A stretch of 25,730 nucleotides of DNA, from positions 1 through 25,730 of IMG/VR virus record IMGVR_UViG_3300034374_011615. One strand, written 5' to 3'. The DNA is from a virus. Shown in pieces: positions 1-6,647 of the stretch (within the stretch, counting starts at the first letter, position 1; each line of letters opens with the position of its first letter). Made by a program: the position numbers and the translations under genes. The notes beneath the pieces were generated by a model that had not been told where the DNA came from, searched no databases, and saw only the letters and a program-made list of their open reading frames with translations.

Positions 1-339
1 GCACCACTCCTGGATGATGACGATGCTCTGGAAGCCCTCTGGAAGAAGCAATATTCTCTAGATGCTCTTTCCGCAGCAGACCAGTTCAAGTCTTATGAAG
101 ATCTTGAGAAGCGTCTGAAGTATGTTCTGGGTCAGAAGACTGCTCCCAGTCCACGTCTTGATGAAGAAGTTGATGATGAGGACAACGATCGTGGTTCTTA
201 TACTCCCAACTTTAATTCGCGTCGTGAGGAGAGTGAACTTCCTGAAACTCTCAGTAAGCAACTCAACAATCTTTCTTCAAATTCTGATGAAGATGAGGAT
301 GATGCCATTTCTTATTTCCAGAAACTGGTTGATGACTGA
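1..339 (+). CDS. gp32: gp32 single-stranded DNA-binding protein, C-terminal part (5' end outside window)
   Basis: The frame is open from base 1 and ends with TGA at 337-339, giving 112 residues. The first half carries a run like 'FKSYEDLEKRLKYVLGQ', which resembles the end of the core domain of T4 gp32 ('sFeeL..kf..vmG'). A low-complexity acidic tail follows (DEEVDDEDND, then SDEDEDDA), typical of ssDNA-binding proteins; in T4 this tail binds replication and recombination partners. The core and the Zn site lie upstream of the window. The base composition is less AT-rich than in the structural genes that follow, as in the last gene of the window. The stop codon directly abuts the stop codon of the convergent gp53 gene. 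The identity rests on the acidic tail and the short core match, so it is probable rather than proven. Confidence 0.72.
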   Translation, partial: APLLDDDDALEALWKKQYSLDALSAADQFKSYEDLEKRLKYVLGQKTAPSPRLDEEVDDEDNDRGSYTPNFNSRREESELPETLSKQLNNLSSNSDEDEDDAISYFQKLVDD

Positions 340-1086
340 TCATCCATAAAGGCGAATATTATCGCCTCTCTTTAAGGTTTGGGACACATACTGTTTCGAA
401 CCTTTTTTGTATGTCATTATTTCATCGATGTCGTTGAATACAACATTTAAATATCTGGGCTTTAATACAAAAATACTTCTCTTATTATTTTCAATTCTTT
501 CTTCATACTCATAGTTTGTTATTGGAGTAATTAATTTGTCCTGAAATACTTCTACAATTAATGAAGTTCCAACATCATAATACTCATAGTAATATGTTAC
601 ATTAGTTGATCCATCACTAGCGGTGCTTACTTTTCTAACAAAACCTCCACCAGTATCCCAAGTGTTTGAAATGCCAATACCCTTTTCAAGAATAATTTGA
701 TTCAAACTATTTCTTATTTCTTTTGTTTCATAAGTCTTTATTCCATTATAAAGATTGTCATAAGAACCATACTTATCTAACATTATTTCTTCAAACTCTG
801 TTTGAGCAAGAGGCCACTCTGATTGTAAGTTTAATATATTATTTGATAATAATATTACCCAGTCTAATGTAGAATCTCCATAAAACTTAAAGGCAACATT
901 ATCTGGTCTTTCATCTCCAATAATGTTATACTTATCAAAGAACAAAAGATTGTCTTCGATATCAGGTCTCAACTTTCCTCTTTTAAATAGGTTTTTTACT
1001 TGAGTGTATTGTGATATGTTGTCTATATTATTGCTTCGAGTAACATAATCAAAATTTGGTACTCTTCTAAAATATTGTTTTGACAT
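340..1086 (-). CDS. gp53: Baseplate wedge subunit gp53
   Basis: This is a 248-residue protein, longer than T4 gp53 (196 aa). The N-terminus has the family pattern: a start like MSKQYFRRVPNFDYV, then FFDKYNIIGDERPDNVAFKFYGDSTLDWVI in residues about 48-78, and a conserved '.LNLQSEWPL' stretch. gp53 clamps adjoining wedges of the baseplate together and has a LysM-like region in T4. It is the last gene of the minus-strand operon gp4-gp48-gp53. Its ATG lies two bases after the gp48 stop (TAAAAATG), so translation is probably coupled. The 3' end touches the gp32 stop codon with no spacer. Confidence 0.88.
   Translation of the reverse strand: MSKQYFRRVPNFDYVTRSNNIDNISQYTQVKNLFKRGKLRPDIEDNLLFFDKYNIIGDERPDNVAFKFYGDSTLDWVILLSNNILNLQSEWPLAQTEFEEIMLDKYGSYDNLYNGIKTYETKEIRNSLNQIILEKGIGISNTWDTGGGFVRKVSTASDGSTNVTYYYEYYDVGTSLIVEVFQDKLITPITNYEYEERIENNKRSIFVLKPRYLNVVFNDIDEIMTYKKGSKQYVSQTLKRGDNIRLYG
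350..367. terminator. Possible bidirectional hairpin terminator at the gp32/gp53 junction
   Basis: AGGCGA at 350-355 pairs with TCGCCT at 362-367 around a six-base loop. It lies ten bases past the gp32 stop and inside the last codons of gp53. The plus-strand flank is CTCTTT, only a weak U-tract; the minus-strand flank is TTTATGG. The placement between convergent genes fits a shared terminator, but the stem is short. Confidence 0.4.
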
Positions 1087-1088
1087 TT

Positions 1089-2405
1089 TTAGAACCCTGT
1101 TGTTAATAGTGTTTTTGCTTCATCCTCATTATCATTAGCGTAAATTGGTTCAAGTTCACTAAAGGATAATGATAGATTGTATGATGTCATAGAACCATCA
1201 TTATATGTCATATAGGTATTGTCTGGAGTATAATTGACCGAAAAATTAGTAAGAGCACAAGCTTTAATTTTATTTAAGAATGGATGCGGCTGATTGGTAT
1301 TAGCTGAAAATATATACTTAAGTCTAAAAGCATCTGGTGATTTTAAAAATAAGTTTGATTCAGATCTTCTTGCCGCCATTCCTATTTTGAAGAATAGTAT
1401 TATTCTTTTTATCATTCTTGCTTCAGCGTCACTTCTTGGAGTCATTTTAAAATTGTATTTAAAAGTTCTTAATTTTGGTCCAGTAAAAAGTAACTCCAAG
1501 TTGGGATTTAGAACTTGACCGGTTGATCTTCCCGTAAGGTTTGTTCCAAGTTGTTGTTGCGCAAAATATGCCGTTAAATATGGTATTAGAGCAGGATCTC
1601 CCGCCCCAGCTCCAATAGAATTAGCTATACTTTCTATAAAATCCTTACTAGCTTTGCCAAATTGAAAATTACTTAAATTATCTATAGCATCAATAGCAGA
1701 TCTGCCGAGAACAGTTTGAATAGCGTTTGCGCTGTCATCTTTCCAATCAACACTATTACTTTCAGATATTCCAGGATGCATTGGCAAATAAACCACACCT
1801 TTAGATGCTGTTATTCTTGTTTCAACGCTCTCGGGAGAAAGCCTATCTAGACTTTGTGAAAGAGGAGCTTTATACTCAAAGTTTTCAATTCGCAGATAAT
1901 CATAATTTGTACTACTATCATCATTTAGAAGTGGATATCTCAAGGGTCCACTATCAGTTGCTTGAGGTTCTGCAGGAGATGCTGACTGAGTAGCAGCTGG
2001 ATTTCCTTCGCCATTTACTTCAGATCCTGCAGCAGGATTTTGACCGATAGTAAAACCTGAAGATACTCCTTGAGAAAAAGCCTTATTAAATATCTCTTGT
2101 CGATCTTGTGGAGTTAATCTATTGATAATGGAAGCAGCCCCTTGGCTGAATGGATCAGAATTGAGATCCACAAATTCTGCAGTAGGCAAAAAGGTTTCCT
2201 GTGCTTCCGTAGGAATCCACGCATTAACAGATTTAGAAAAGTTCGCAAGTTTAGTTCCGTTGATACTGGCAGAAACCTTCCAAACACCTTCGAGATTTTC
2301 TACTGTGACTGTTCCAGGTATTTTTATATTTCTTGAAGATCCATTTATGGAGTCTACATTTTTATCTGTTGTTACTACTGTACCAGTATGGGTATCGTTA
2401 CTCAT
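1089..2405 (-). CDS. gp48: Baseplate tail-tube cap protein gp48
   Basis: This 438-residue protein is longer than T4 gp48 (364 aa). The C-terminal third has the family signature: KYNFKMTPRSDAEARMIKRI, then ILFFKIGMA, then 'ALTNFSVNYTPDNTYMTYND' and 'SLSFSELEPIY'. These match the gp48/gp54/gp19 tube-like fold. gp48 caps the central hub and, with gp54, forms the platform where the gp19 tail tube starts to polymerise. The region of about residues 100-160 is rich in Gly, Ala, Ser and Pro and looks like a flexible insert. The gene lies between gp4 (21-base gap) and gp53 (2-base gap). A late-promoter-like AATAAATA lies 16 bases upstream of the ATG. Confidence 0.87.
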   Translation of the reverse strand: MSNDTHTGTVVTTDKNVDSINGSSRNIKIPGTVTVENLEGVWKVSASINGTKLANFSKSVNAWIPTEAQETFLPTAEFVDLNSDPFSQGAASIINRLTPQDRQEIFNKAFSQGVSSGFTIGQNPAAGSEVNGEGNPAATQSASPAEPQATDSGPLRYPLLNDDSSTNYDYLRIENFEYKAPLSQSLDRLSPESVETRITASKGVVYLPMHPGISESNSVDWKDDSANAIQTVLGRSAIDAIDNLSNFQFGKASKDFIESIANSIGAGAGDPALIPYLTAYFAQQQLGTNLTGRSTGQVLNPNLELLFTGPKLRTFKYNFKMTPRSDAEARMIKRIILFFKIGMAARRSESNLFLKSPDAFRLKYIFSANTNQPHPFLNKIKACALTNFSVNYTPDNTYMTYNDGSMTSYNLSLSFSELEPIYANDNEDEAKTLLTTGF

Positions 2406-2420
2406 CGGACATTTTTTAAC

Positions 2421-2428
2421 TATTTATT
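2421..2428 (-). promoter_or_regulatory. Late-promoter-like box for gp48
   Basis: On the minus strand this reads AATAAATA, seven of eight bases of the T4 late consensus TATAAATA. It overlaps the gp4 stop codon, 16 bases before the gp48 ATG. The same AATAAATA also occurs by chance inside genes of this AT-rich region, so support is moderate. Confidence 0.4.
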
Positions 2429-2870
2429 ATCCAATACCCAATTCATCTTCAGTTATGACTTTAAAATCTATGAGTCTATCTTCACACCACTCTTTTGCCG
2501 CTTTCCATTTTGCTTGATTGATAGCATAGGTTTTAGATTCATATATAAAAGATTTTGTTACTCTAGATCTTTTCTTTGGAGGAACAGTTTGTTTCTTGGG
2601 TTTTACTTCAATTACATATGTTTTTATTTTTCCAGATTGTTCTTTAAGTTTAACTATAAAATCTGGATAATACCTATGAAATTTATTGTCTATAGGAGAG
2701 AGATAAGGAATAAAAAACTCTTCAGAACCCCAAGATATTATACTTTCATTTAAATCGCACCATCTGCAGAATTTTCTTTCCCAACTACTTCTACAGATTA
2801 TATTGTTATGGTCACCTTTATATTTTTGAGGATTTGAAGGTTTGTATTTTGACTTTAAACTTTCTGCCAT
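2427..2870 (-). CDS. gp4: Head completion protein gp4
   Basis: At 147 residues it is almost the length of T4 gp4 (150 aa). Visible features are an N-terminal KYKPSNPQKYKGDHNNIICR, the conserved 'SSWERKFCRWCD', then a nuclease-like core: '..YYPDFIVKLKEQSGKIKTYVIEVKPKKQ'. The D...EVKPK arrangement resembles the PD-(D/E)xK endonuclease fold. gp4 is needed to finish DNA-filled heads before the tail joins; whether it cuts DNA is not established here. It is the first gene of the minus-strand late operon and is divergent from gp54 across 39 bases. A consensus late box lies 31 bases upstream. Confidence 0.87.
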   Translation of the reverse strand: MAESLKSKYKPSNPQKYKGDHNNIICRSSWERKFCRWCDLNESIISWGSEEFFIPYLSPIDNKFHRYYPDFIVKLKEQSGKIKTYVIEVKPKKQTVPPKKRSRVTKSFIYESKTYAINQAKWKAAKEWCEDRLIDFKVITEDELGIG

Positions 2871-2900
2871 AACTCTACTACATAATATATAAGGTCAATA

Positions 2901-2908
2901 TATTTATA
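2901..2908 (-). promoter_or_regulatory. Consensus T4-type late promoter for gp4-gp48-gp53
   Basis: The minus strand reads TATAAATA, an exact match to the T4 late promoter -10 element recognised by sigma gp55. It lies 31 bases upstream of the gp4 ATG in the short divergent gap. It is embedded in a ten-base palindrome, ATTTATAAAT (2902-2911), that runs into the gp54 start codon. Confidence 0.65.
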
Positions 2909-2909
2909 A

Positions 2910-3731
2910 ATGGGAGCACCAGGAAAACCCGAATATTATTCTATAAGTGATCTAAAATCTAGAATGCTTAATATAGCTCAAACTTCACTCTACCATGTGA
3001 AGTTTGAGTTTCCAACTTCAATTTCAACCTTTGTTGGTCAGAGAGGAATTGTATCTGGAGATATTAGTAACATTGAACTCTTATGTTCTGAAGCAACTCT
3101 TCCAGGAACAAGCTTAGCAACTCATGATGTGACTTCAGATTATCATGGGGTTACTGAGAAGATGGCATACCGTAGAGTATTTGACAACACATTAAACTTA
3201 ACTTTTTATGTTGATAGAAATTATAAAGTTATAGAATATTTTGATGGTTGGATTGATTATATTACTGGAGGTTCTCCACTTCAAAGAAGTGATTATAAAA
3301 GTCCCTATGTAAATTATAGGATGAACTATCCAACATCTTATAAGTGTGATATGTATATTGTAAAGTATGAAAAAGATATTGGCACAACTTTAAACTACAC
3401 TTTTGTTAAAGCATTCCCAATTTCTGTGATTTCAACACCGGTTAAGTATGAAGAAAGTCAACTTTTAAAATATAATATTTCTTTTTCTTATATTAGATAT
3501 GTTAGAGAAAGAAGTACAATTGAACCGTTAAGAAATTTAACTAACGCAAAAGCACCAGGAGTTGCGGAATTAAATGGCGCAAACTTCTCACAAGGAACTA
3601 GTTCTGAACTTGATAAGATAAGAGCAGCGGCAGCATTAGCTACAATAGGTAAAGCAGAAAACGGACTTGGAAGTAGAATACTTGCGAATAGTCCTATTGC
3701 CGAAGCTGCTTTTGGTGTTCTTACCAATTAA
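2910..3731 (+). CDS. gp54: Baseplate tail-tube initiator gp54
   Basis: This is a 273-residue protein (T4 gp54 is 320 aa). It begins MGAPGKPEYYSISDLKSRML and has a tube-protein-like body: 'YHVKFEFPTSISTF', 'LCSEATLPGTSLATHDV', 'NLTFYVDRNYKVIEYFDGWI' and 'YTFVKAFPISVISTPVKYEE'. These follow the gp19/gp54 tail-tube fold. gp54 sits on gp48 and nucleates gp19 polymerisation. The ATG lies within a palindromic late-box sequence and lacks a close Shine-Dalgarno; AAGG is about 15 bases upstream. The next in-frame Met is residue 19, so the start is less certain than the identity. The Ala-rich C-terminus (about 220-273) is probably disordered or helical. Confidence 0.85.
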   Translation: MGAPGKPEYYSISDLKSRMLNIAQTSLYHVKFEFPTSISTFVGQRGIVSGDISNIELLCSEATLPGTSLATHDVTSDYHGVTEKMAYRRVFDNTLNLTFYVDRNYKVIEYFDGWIDYITGGSPLQRSDYKSPYVNYRMNYPTSYKCDMYIVKYEKDIGTTLNYTFVKAFPISVISTPVKYEESQLLKYNISFSYIRYVRERSTIEPLRNLTNAKAPGVAELNGANFSQGTSSELDKIRAAAALATIGKAENGLGSRILANSPIAEAAFGVLTN

Positions 3732-3737
3732 TAAATA
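3730..3737 (+). promoter_or_regulatory. Late-promoter-like box for gp26 and downstream genes
   Basis: AATAAATA, seven of eight bases of the late consensus, overlaps the gp54 stop codon and lies 26 bases before the gp26 ATG. An AGGA ribosome-binding site follows at about 3756-3759. The same extended sequence TTAATAAATA occurs before the gene at 15335. Confidence 0.5.
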
Positions 3738-3763
3738 TTATTACTGAATCACTATAGGACATT

Positions 3764-4483
3764 ATGCCTTTACCAACAATTGCGACTCCATCATATGAAC
3801 TTGAGTTGCCATCGACTGGAAAAACAATTAAGTATAGACCATTTCTAGTTAAAGAAGAAAAACTTCTTGTTCTTGCATTAGAATCAGAAAGTAATAAAGA
3901 AATCTCTAATGCAATTAAAGCAGTTCTAAAAAGCTGTATTCAGACAAGAGGTGTTAAAGTAGAGTCTCTGCCAACATTTGATATTGAATTTCTGTTCTTA
4001 AATATTCGTGGTAAATCTGTAGGTGAAGAAATTGAAGTTAATATTATTGCTCCAGATGATGGTGAAACAAGTATTCCTGTAAGAATCCTTATTGATGATA
4101 TTAAAGTAACAAAGGATAAAAATCATAACAATAAGATTAAACTTGACGATAAACTTTTCATGCAAATGAAATATCCTTCTTTGGATGAGTTTATTAAAAA
4201 TAATTTTGATATCAATACTGAAATGGACATTGATAAATCATTTGAATTAATTGCTTCTTGTATTGATAAGATTTATAATGATGAAGAAGTTTGGCCTTCT
4301 TCTGATGTCACCAAGAAAGAACTTGTCGATTTCTTAGGGCAAATGAACAGTAGTCAATTTAAAGAAGTTGAAAAGTTTTTTGTCACAATGCCCAAGTTGT
4401 CTCACGAATTTAAAGTTATAAATCCAAATACAAAAGTAGAAAGTACTGTAGTATTAGAAGGGTTATCAAGTTTTTTCGCGTAG
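3764..4483 (+). CDS. gp26: gp26 baseplate hub protein, probable tail assembly chaperone (G-like)
   Basis: This 239-residue protein (T4 gp26 is 208 aa) opens with the family signature: '.YELELPSTGK.IKYRPFLV' followed by KEEKLLVLALES. Next come 'LPTFDIEFLFLNIRGKSVGE' and an Asp/Lys-rich middle. In T4, gp26 is needed to make the hub but is not prominent in the finished virion, which fits a chaperone role. A good AGGA site precedes the ATG. The last codons are AGT TTT TTC GCG TAG; T TTT TTC is a canonical -1 slippery heptamer, and the -1 frame continues for 62 codons. It comes directly before the tape-measure-like genes, the usual place for tail assembly chaperones. The identity as gp26 is firm; the chaperone role is inferred. 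Confidence 0.85.
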   Translation: MPLPTIATPSYELELPSTGKTIKYRPFLVKEEKLLVLALESESNKEISNAIKAVLKSCIQTRGVKVESLPTFDIEFLFLNIRGKSVGEEIEVNIIAPDDGETSIPVRILIDDIKVTKDKNHNNKIKLDDKLFMQMKYPSLDEFIKNNFDINTEMDIDKSFELIASCIDKIYNDEEVWPSSDVTKKELVDFLGQMNSSQFKEVEKFFVTMPKLSHEFKVINPNTKVESTVVLEGLSSFFA

Positions 4484-4665
4484 CGATGTCCCATATGGAC
4501 CTTGAGAATTATTTTAAAATTAACTTTGCTTTGGTCCAGTATCATAAATACTCATTATGGGAAGTGGAAAATTTGATTCCTTGGGAAAGAGACATCTATA
4601 TCGCATTATTACAGAATCATCTTGAAGAAGAAAAACTAAAACAACAACAGCAACAAAATGGATGA
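3764..4665 (+). CDS. Predicted gp26 frameshift fusion (GT-like tail chaperone, about 300 aa)
   Basis: This is the product expected if ribosomes slip -1 at 4471-4477: 238 residues of gp26, then 62 residues read from 4477 to 4662. The layout matches the lambda gpG/gpG-T type, where a minority fusion links the chaperone to the tape measure during tail assembly. The added segment begins R-V-A-M, contains the aromatic 'WEVENLIPWERDIYIALL' helix region and ends in a charged helix and poly-Gln. The sequence shows the slippery site, the phase and the open frame; that the fusion is actually made is inferred. Confidence 0.5.
4471..4477 (+). promoter_or_regulatory. Candidate -1 ribosomal frameshift site T TTT TTC
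   Basis: In the gp26 frame the codons are AGT|TTT|TTC|GCG|TAG, so the heptamer is correctly phased (X XXY YYZ with X=Y=T, Z=C) and lies two codons before the stop. After a -1 slip the next codons are CGC GTA GCG ATG, and the frame runs to TGA at 4663-4665. Possible weak stimulators are a GTCC/GGAC hairpin at 4488-4500 and an alternative six-base pairing of 4496-4501 with 4533-4538; neither is strong. Confidence 0.62.
4486..4665 (+). CDS. Small tail-chaperone T-like domain (gp51 position), read by frameshift or reinitiation
   Basis: This frame encodes 59 residues if read from the ATG at 4486. It has a compact helical sequence with 'YHKYSLWEVENLIPWERDIY' followed by IALLQNHLEEEKLK and five Gln. 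Motifs of the type W-x(5)-LPW-x-R are common in the T half of tail assembly chaperones. It starts two bases after the gp26 stop (TAGCGATG) with no Shine-Dalgarno nearby, so it is probably reached by -1 frameshifting or by termination-reinitiation. It overlaps the next gene by eight bases. In T4 the gene after 26 is 51 (a hub assembly catalyst), so this frame may be what cyanophage annotations call gp51. It is far shorter than T4 gp51 and I could not verify homology. Confidence 0.65.
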   Translation: MSHMDLENYFKINFALVQYHKYSLWEVENLIPWERDIYIALLQNHLEEEKLKQQQQQNG

Positions 4666-6646
4666 TAAAATTCCAGAAGGACTAGAAGATCTACTAAAAG
4701 ATATCGTCAGTGGTAATGACGAAGAAGAGTCTAGACCCGATCCTTCTGGAATTTTGGGTGTAAAAAAAGGTAAGATTGATATTAATAAAGTACTTAATAA
4801 AAAACCTCCCATAAATCCAGAGAGTTTAAAGGCAGAAACTGACGAAGAAGAAAAAGATAATTTAGAAACTGATAAAGAGTTTAAAACTGATGTTCTTAAG
4901 GGACTTAATCAAGTTTTAGCATCCCTTAATGTTATCAAGAGTATTCTCCAAACTCAAAATAAAAATGATAAAAAAGATGAGAATACAAGAAGAATAGAAT
5001 CTCAAAGAGGTAAACAAAAGTCTAGGGAGAAAGAACTAGAGAAAGATAGAGATGATAGAAATAGAGCTATAAACTTACCTGAAATAAAACCTGTAGGTGG
5101 TTTTTTTGATAATGTAATAGGATACTTTAAAAATATACTCATAGGGAGTGTAGTGGTATCGGCACTGAAGTGGATGCAGGACCCCAGAAATAAAGAATCT
5201 ATTGAAAAGTTTAAAAACTTTATGGTAGATAATGCTCCATTAATTCTTGGAGGAATACTTGCTATTGTTTCTTTACCTATAGCATCAACTTTATTAGGAC
5301 TTACTACTACCATTATTGGTGGGTTAGTTACACTTGGAGGTGCTTTAGCTGGATTAACTGCTTTAATTCCGGGGGTTGGTTGGGTTTTATTGGGTGCTGG
5401 AGCTGTTGCTGGAGGATTTCTTGGATTTAGAAACCTTAAACAATATTTGAGAGGAAAGGATTTTCCTGCTGTTGAGGCTGAGATTAAAAATATTGAGCAA
5501 AAACTTTTTTTAGAAAACGAAGAAATTCAAAAACTAGATAAGGATGATCCAGAAAGGAAAAGAAGAGATGAAGTATATCTAGAGACTCAATCTAAAGTTA
5601 ATAGAATGAAAAAGGAACTTATTCCTAGAATGACAATGACTCAAACTTTGAGAAATAGTGTTAAAGAAACTAAAGAAAAAATAGAAAAAGATGAAAAAAG
5701 ACTCTTAGGTTTGGACGAGGAATCATCGGCCGCCAAAATATATAAAGCAGATTTAAAAAAATCTAGAGAATTGCTAAAAACATATGAAACAAATCTTCCA
5801 ATATCTCAAGCAAAGGAAGATGCATTAATGGAAGAACTTTTCCCTGATGGAGTACCCAAAGGAACTATTGAAAAAATAGAGGAGCTTGTAGAAAACTCTA
5901 AAAAGCTGGCAAAGTCTATGAATAAAAGTTTGGAGAATCTTAAAGCTGGAGCAGCATCTTTAAGTCAAAATTCAGAAACTTCCGGTTCAGAAACTTCCGA
6001 TTCAAGTTCAAGATCTGTTGGTGATTATGAAGTAGTTCCAGCTTCTCATTCAGAAACTGGTAGTGGATTTGGAATTAAATCTAGAGATGGGAATCTTGTT
6101 TTAGATGCTAATGGAAGACCTGTAGTATTTTCTAAAGAAGGAGCAATGGCTTTTGCCCAAATATTACAAGACTCTGGAGGAATGGTAAAGGGCAGTGATA
6201 TTGCTAGTGCTCAAAGAAGTCAAGCAAAAAATACTTTAGAAGGAGGAGCACCTGGTTCAAAGCATCTTACAGGAAACGCTATGGACATTCATGGAGATTC
6301 TCAAATTTGGTTAAAAGCATATGGTGGAAAGTATGATTGGAATCTCGCACCATATGAAGGGTCTCACGGTGGACATTTTGTTTTTGGTGATGGTGGCAGT
6401 TCCGCACCACCTCCACCTACAACTTCTTCTGCTCAAATTTCATCATTTAAACCAACTACTCCAACAATATCTTCCCCAACAGGAAGAAGTGGAATTGGTG
6501 GAATACTTCCTATTCCAACAGGAGGTGGAGGTGGTGGTGGATCTTCATCGGGAGCAAATCAAGCCAAAGTTCCAATTTTCTCATCTGATGATCCAAACAA
6601 CATGTCTATGATGGTCATTAAAGGAATCTATAATGTGGTAGGATAA
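4658..6646 (+). CDS. Tape-measure-like tail protein with C-terminal M15-type peptidase domain
   Basis: This is a 662-residue protein. In order: an acidic, charged N-terminus; a basic coiled-coil segment with RIESQR (112-117) and KSREKELEK; a conserved GYFKNILIG hydrophobic segment (155-163 onward); a long hydrophobic Gly-rich stretch (about 194-260) able to span membranes; coiled coil to about 435; a Ser-rich linker; then a domain with SKHLTGNAMD (S534, H536, D543) and GGHFVF (H573). SxHxxGxAxD plus a later His is the zinc-site pattern of M15 DD/LD-carboxypeptidases and endolysins. A Pro/Ser/Gly linker and a short C-terminal segment close it. Position just after the chaperone pair, coiled coils and hydrophobic region fit a tape measure that also cuts peptide stems at infection. 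It is paralogous to the next gene over its N-terminal part. T4 gp29 is the functional counterpart, but I see no clear sequence match. Confidence 0.7.
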   Translation: MDDKIPEGLEDLLKDIVSGNDEEESRPDPSGILGVKKGKIDINKVLNKKPPINPESLKAETDEEEKDNLETDKEFKTDVLKGLNQVLASLNVIKSILQTQNKNDKKDENTRRIESQRGKQKSREKELEKDRDDRNRAINLPEIKPVGGFFDNVIGYFKNILIGSVVVSALKWMQDPRNKESIEKFKNFMVDNAPLILGGILAIVSLPIASTLLGLTTTIIGGLVTLGGALAGLTALIPGVGWVLLGAGAVAGGFLGFRNLKQYLRGKDFPAVEAEIKNIEQKLFLENEEIQKLDKDDPERKRRDEVYLETQSKVNRMKKELIPRMTMTQTLRNSVKETKEKIEKDEKRLLGLDEESSAAKIYKADLKKSRELLKTYETNLPISQAKEDALMEELFPDGVPKGTIEKIEELVENSKKLAKSMNKSLENLKAGAASLSQNSETSGSETSDSSSRSVGDYEVVPASHSETGSGFGIKSRDGNLVLDANGRPVVFSKEGAMAFAQILQDSGGMVKGSDIASAQRSQAKNTLEGGAPGSKHLTGNAMDIHGDSQIWLKAYGGKYDWNLAPYEGSHGGHFVFGDGGSSAPPPPTTSSAQISSFKPTTPTISSPTGRSGIGGILPIPTGGGGGGGSSSGANQAKVPIFSSDDPNNMSMMVIKGIYNVVG

Positions 6647-6647
6647 T

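Noticed and set aside
2388-2753. 121-residue open frame antisense to gp4
   Set aside because: It is a shadow of gp4: low-complexity Phe/Tyr-rich translation, no ribosome-binding site, and gp4 is clearly the real gene.
4543-4550. CATAAATA, a late-box near match that could serve the first tape-measure-like gene
   Set aside because: It is inside the small chaperone frame, over 100 bases from the next start; AATAAATA/CATAAATA strings also occur within other genes (e.g. 11806-11813).
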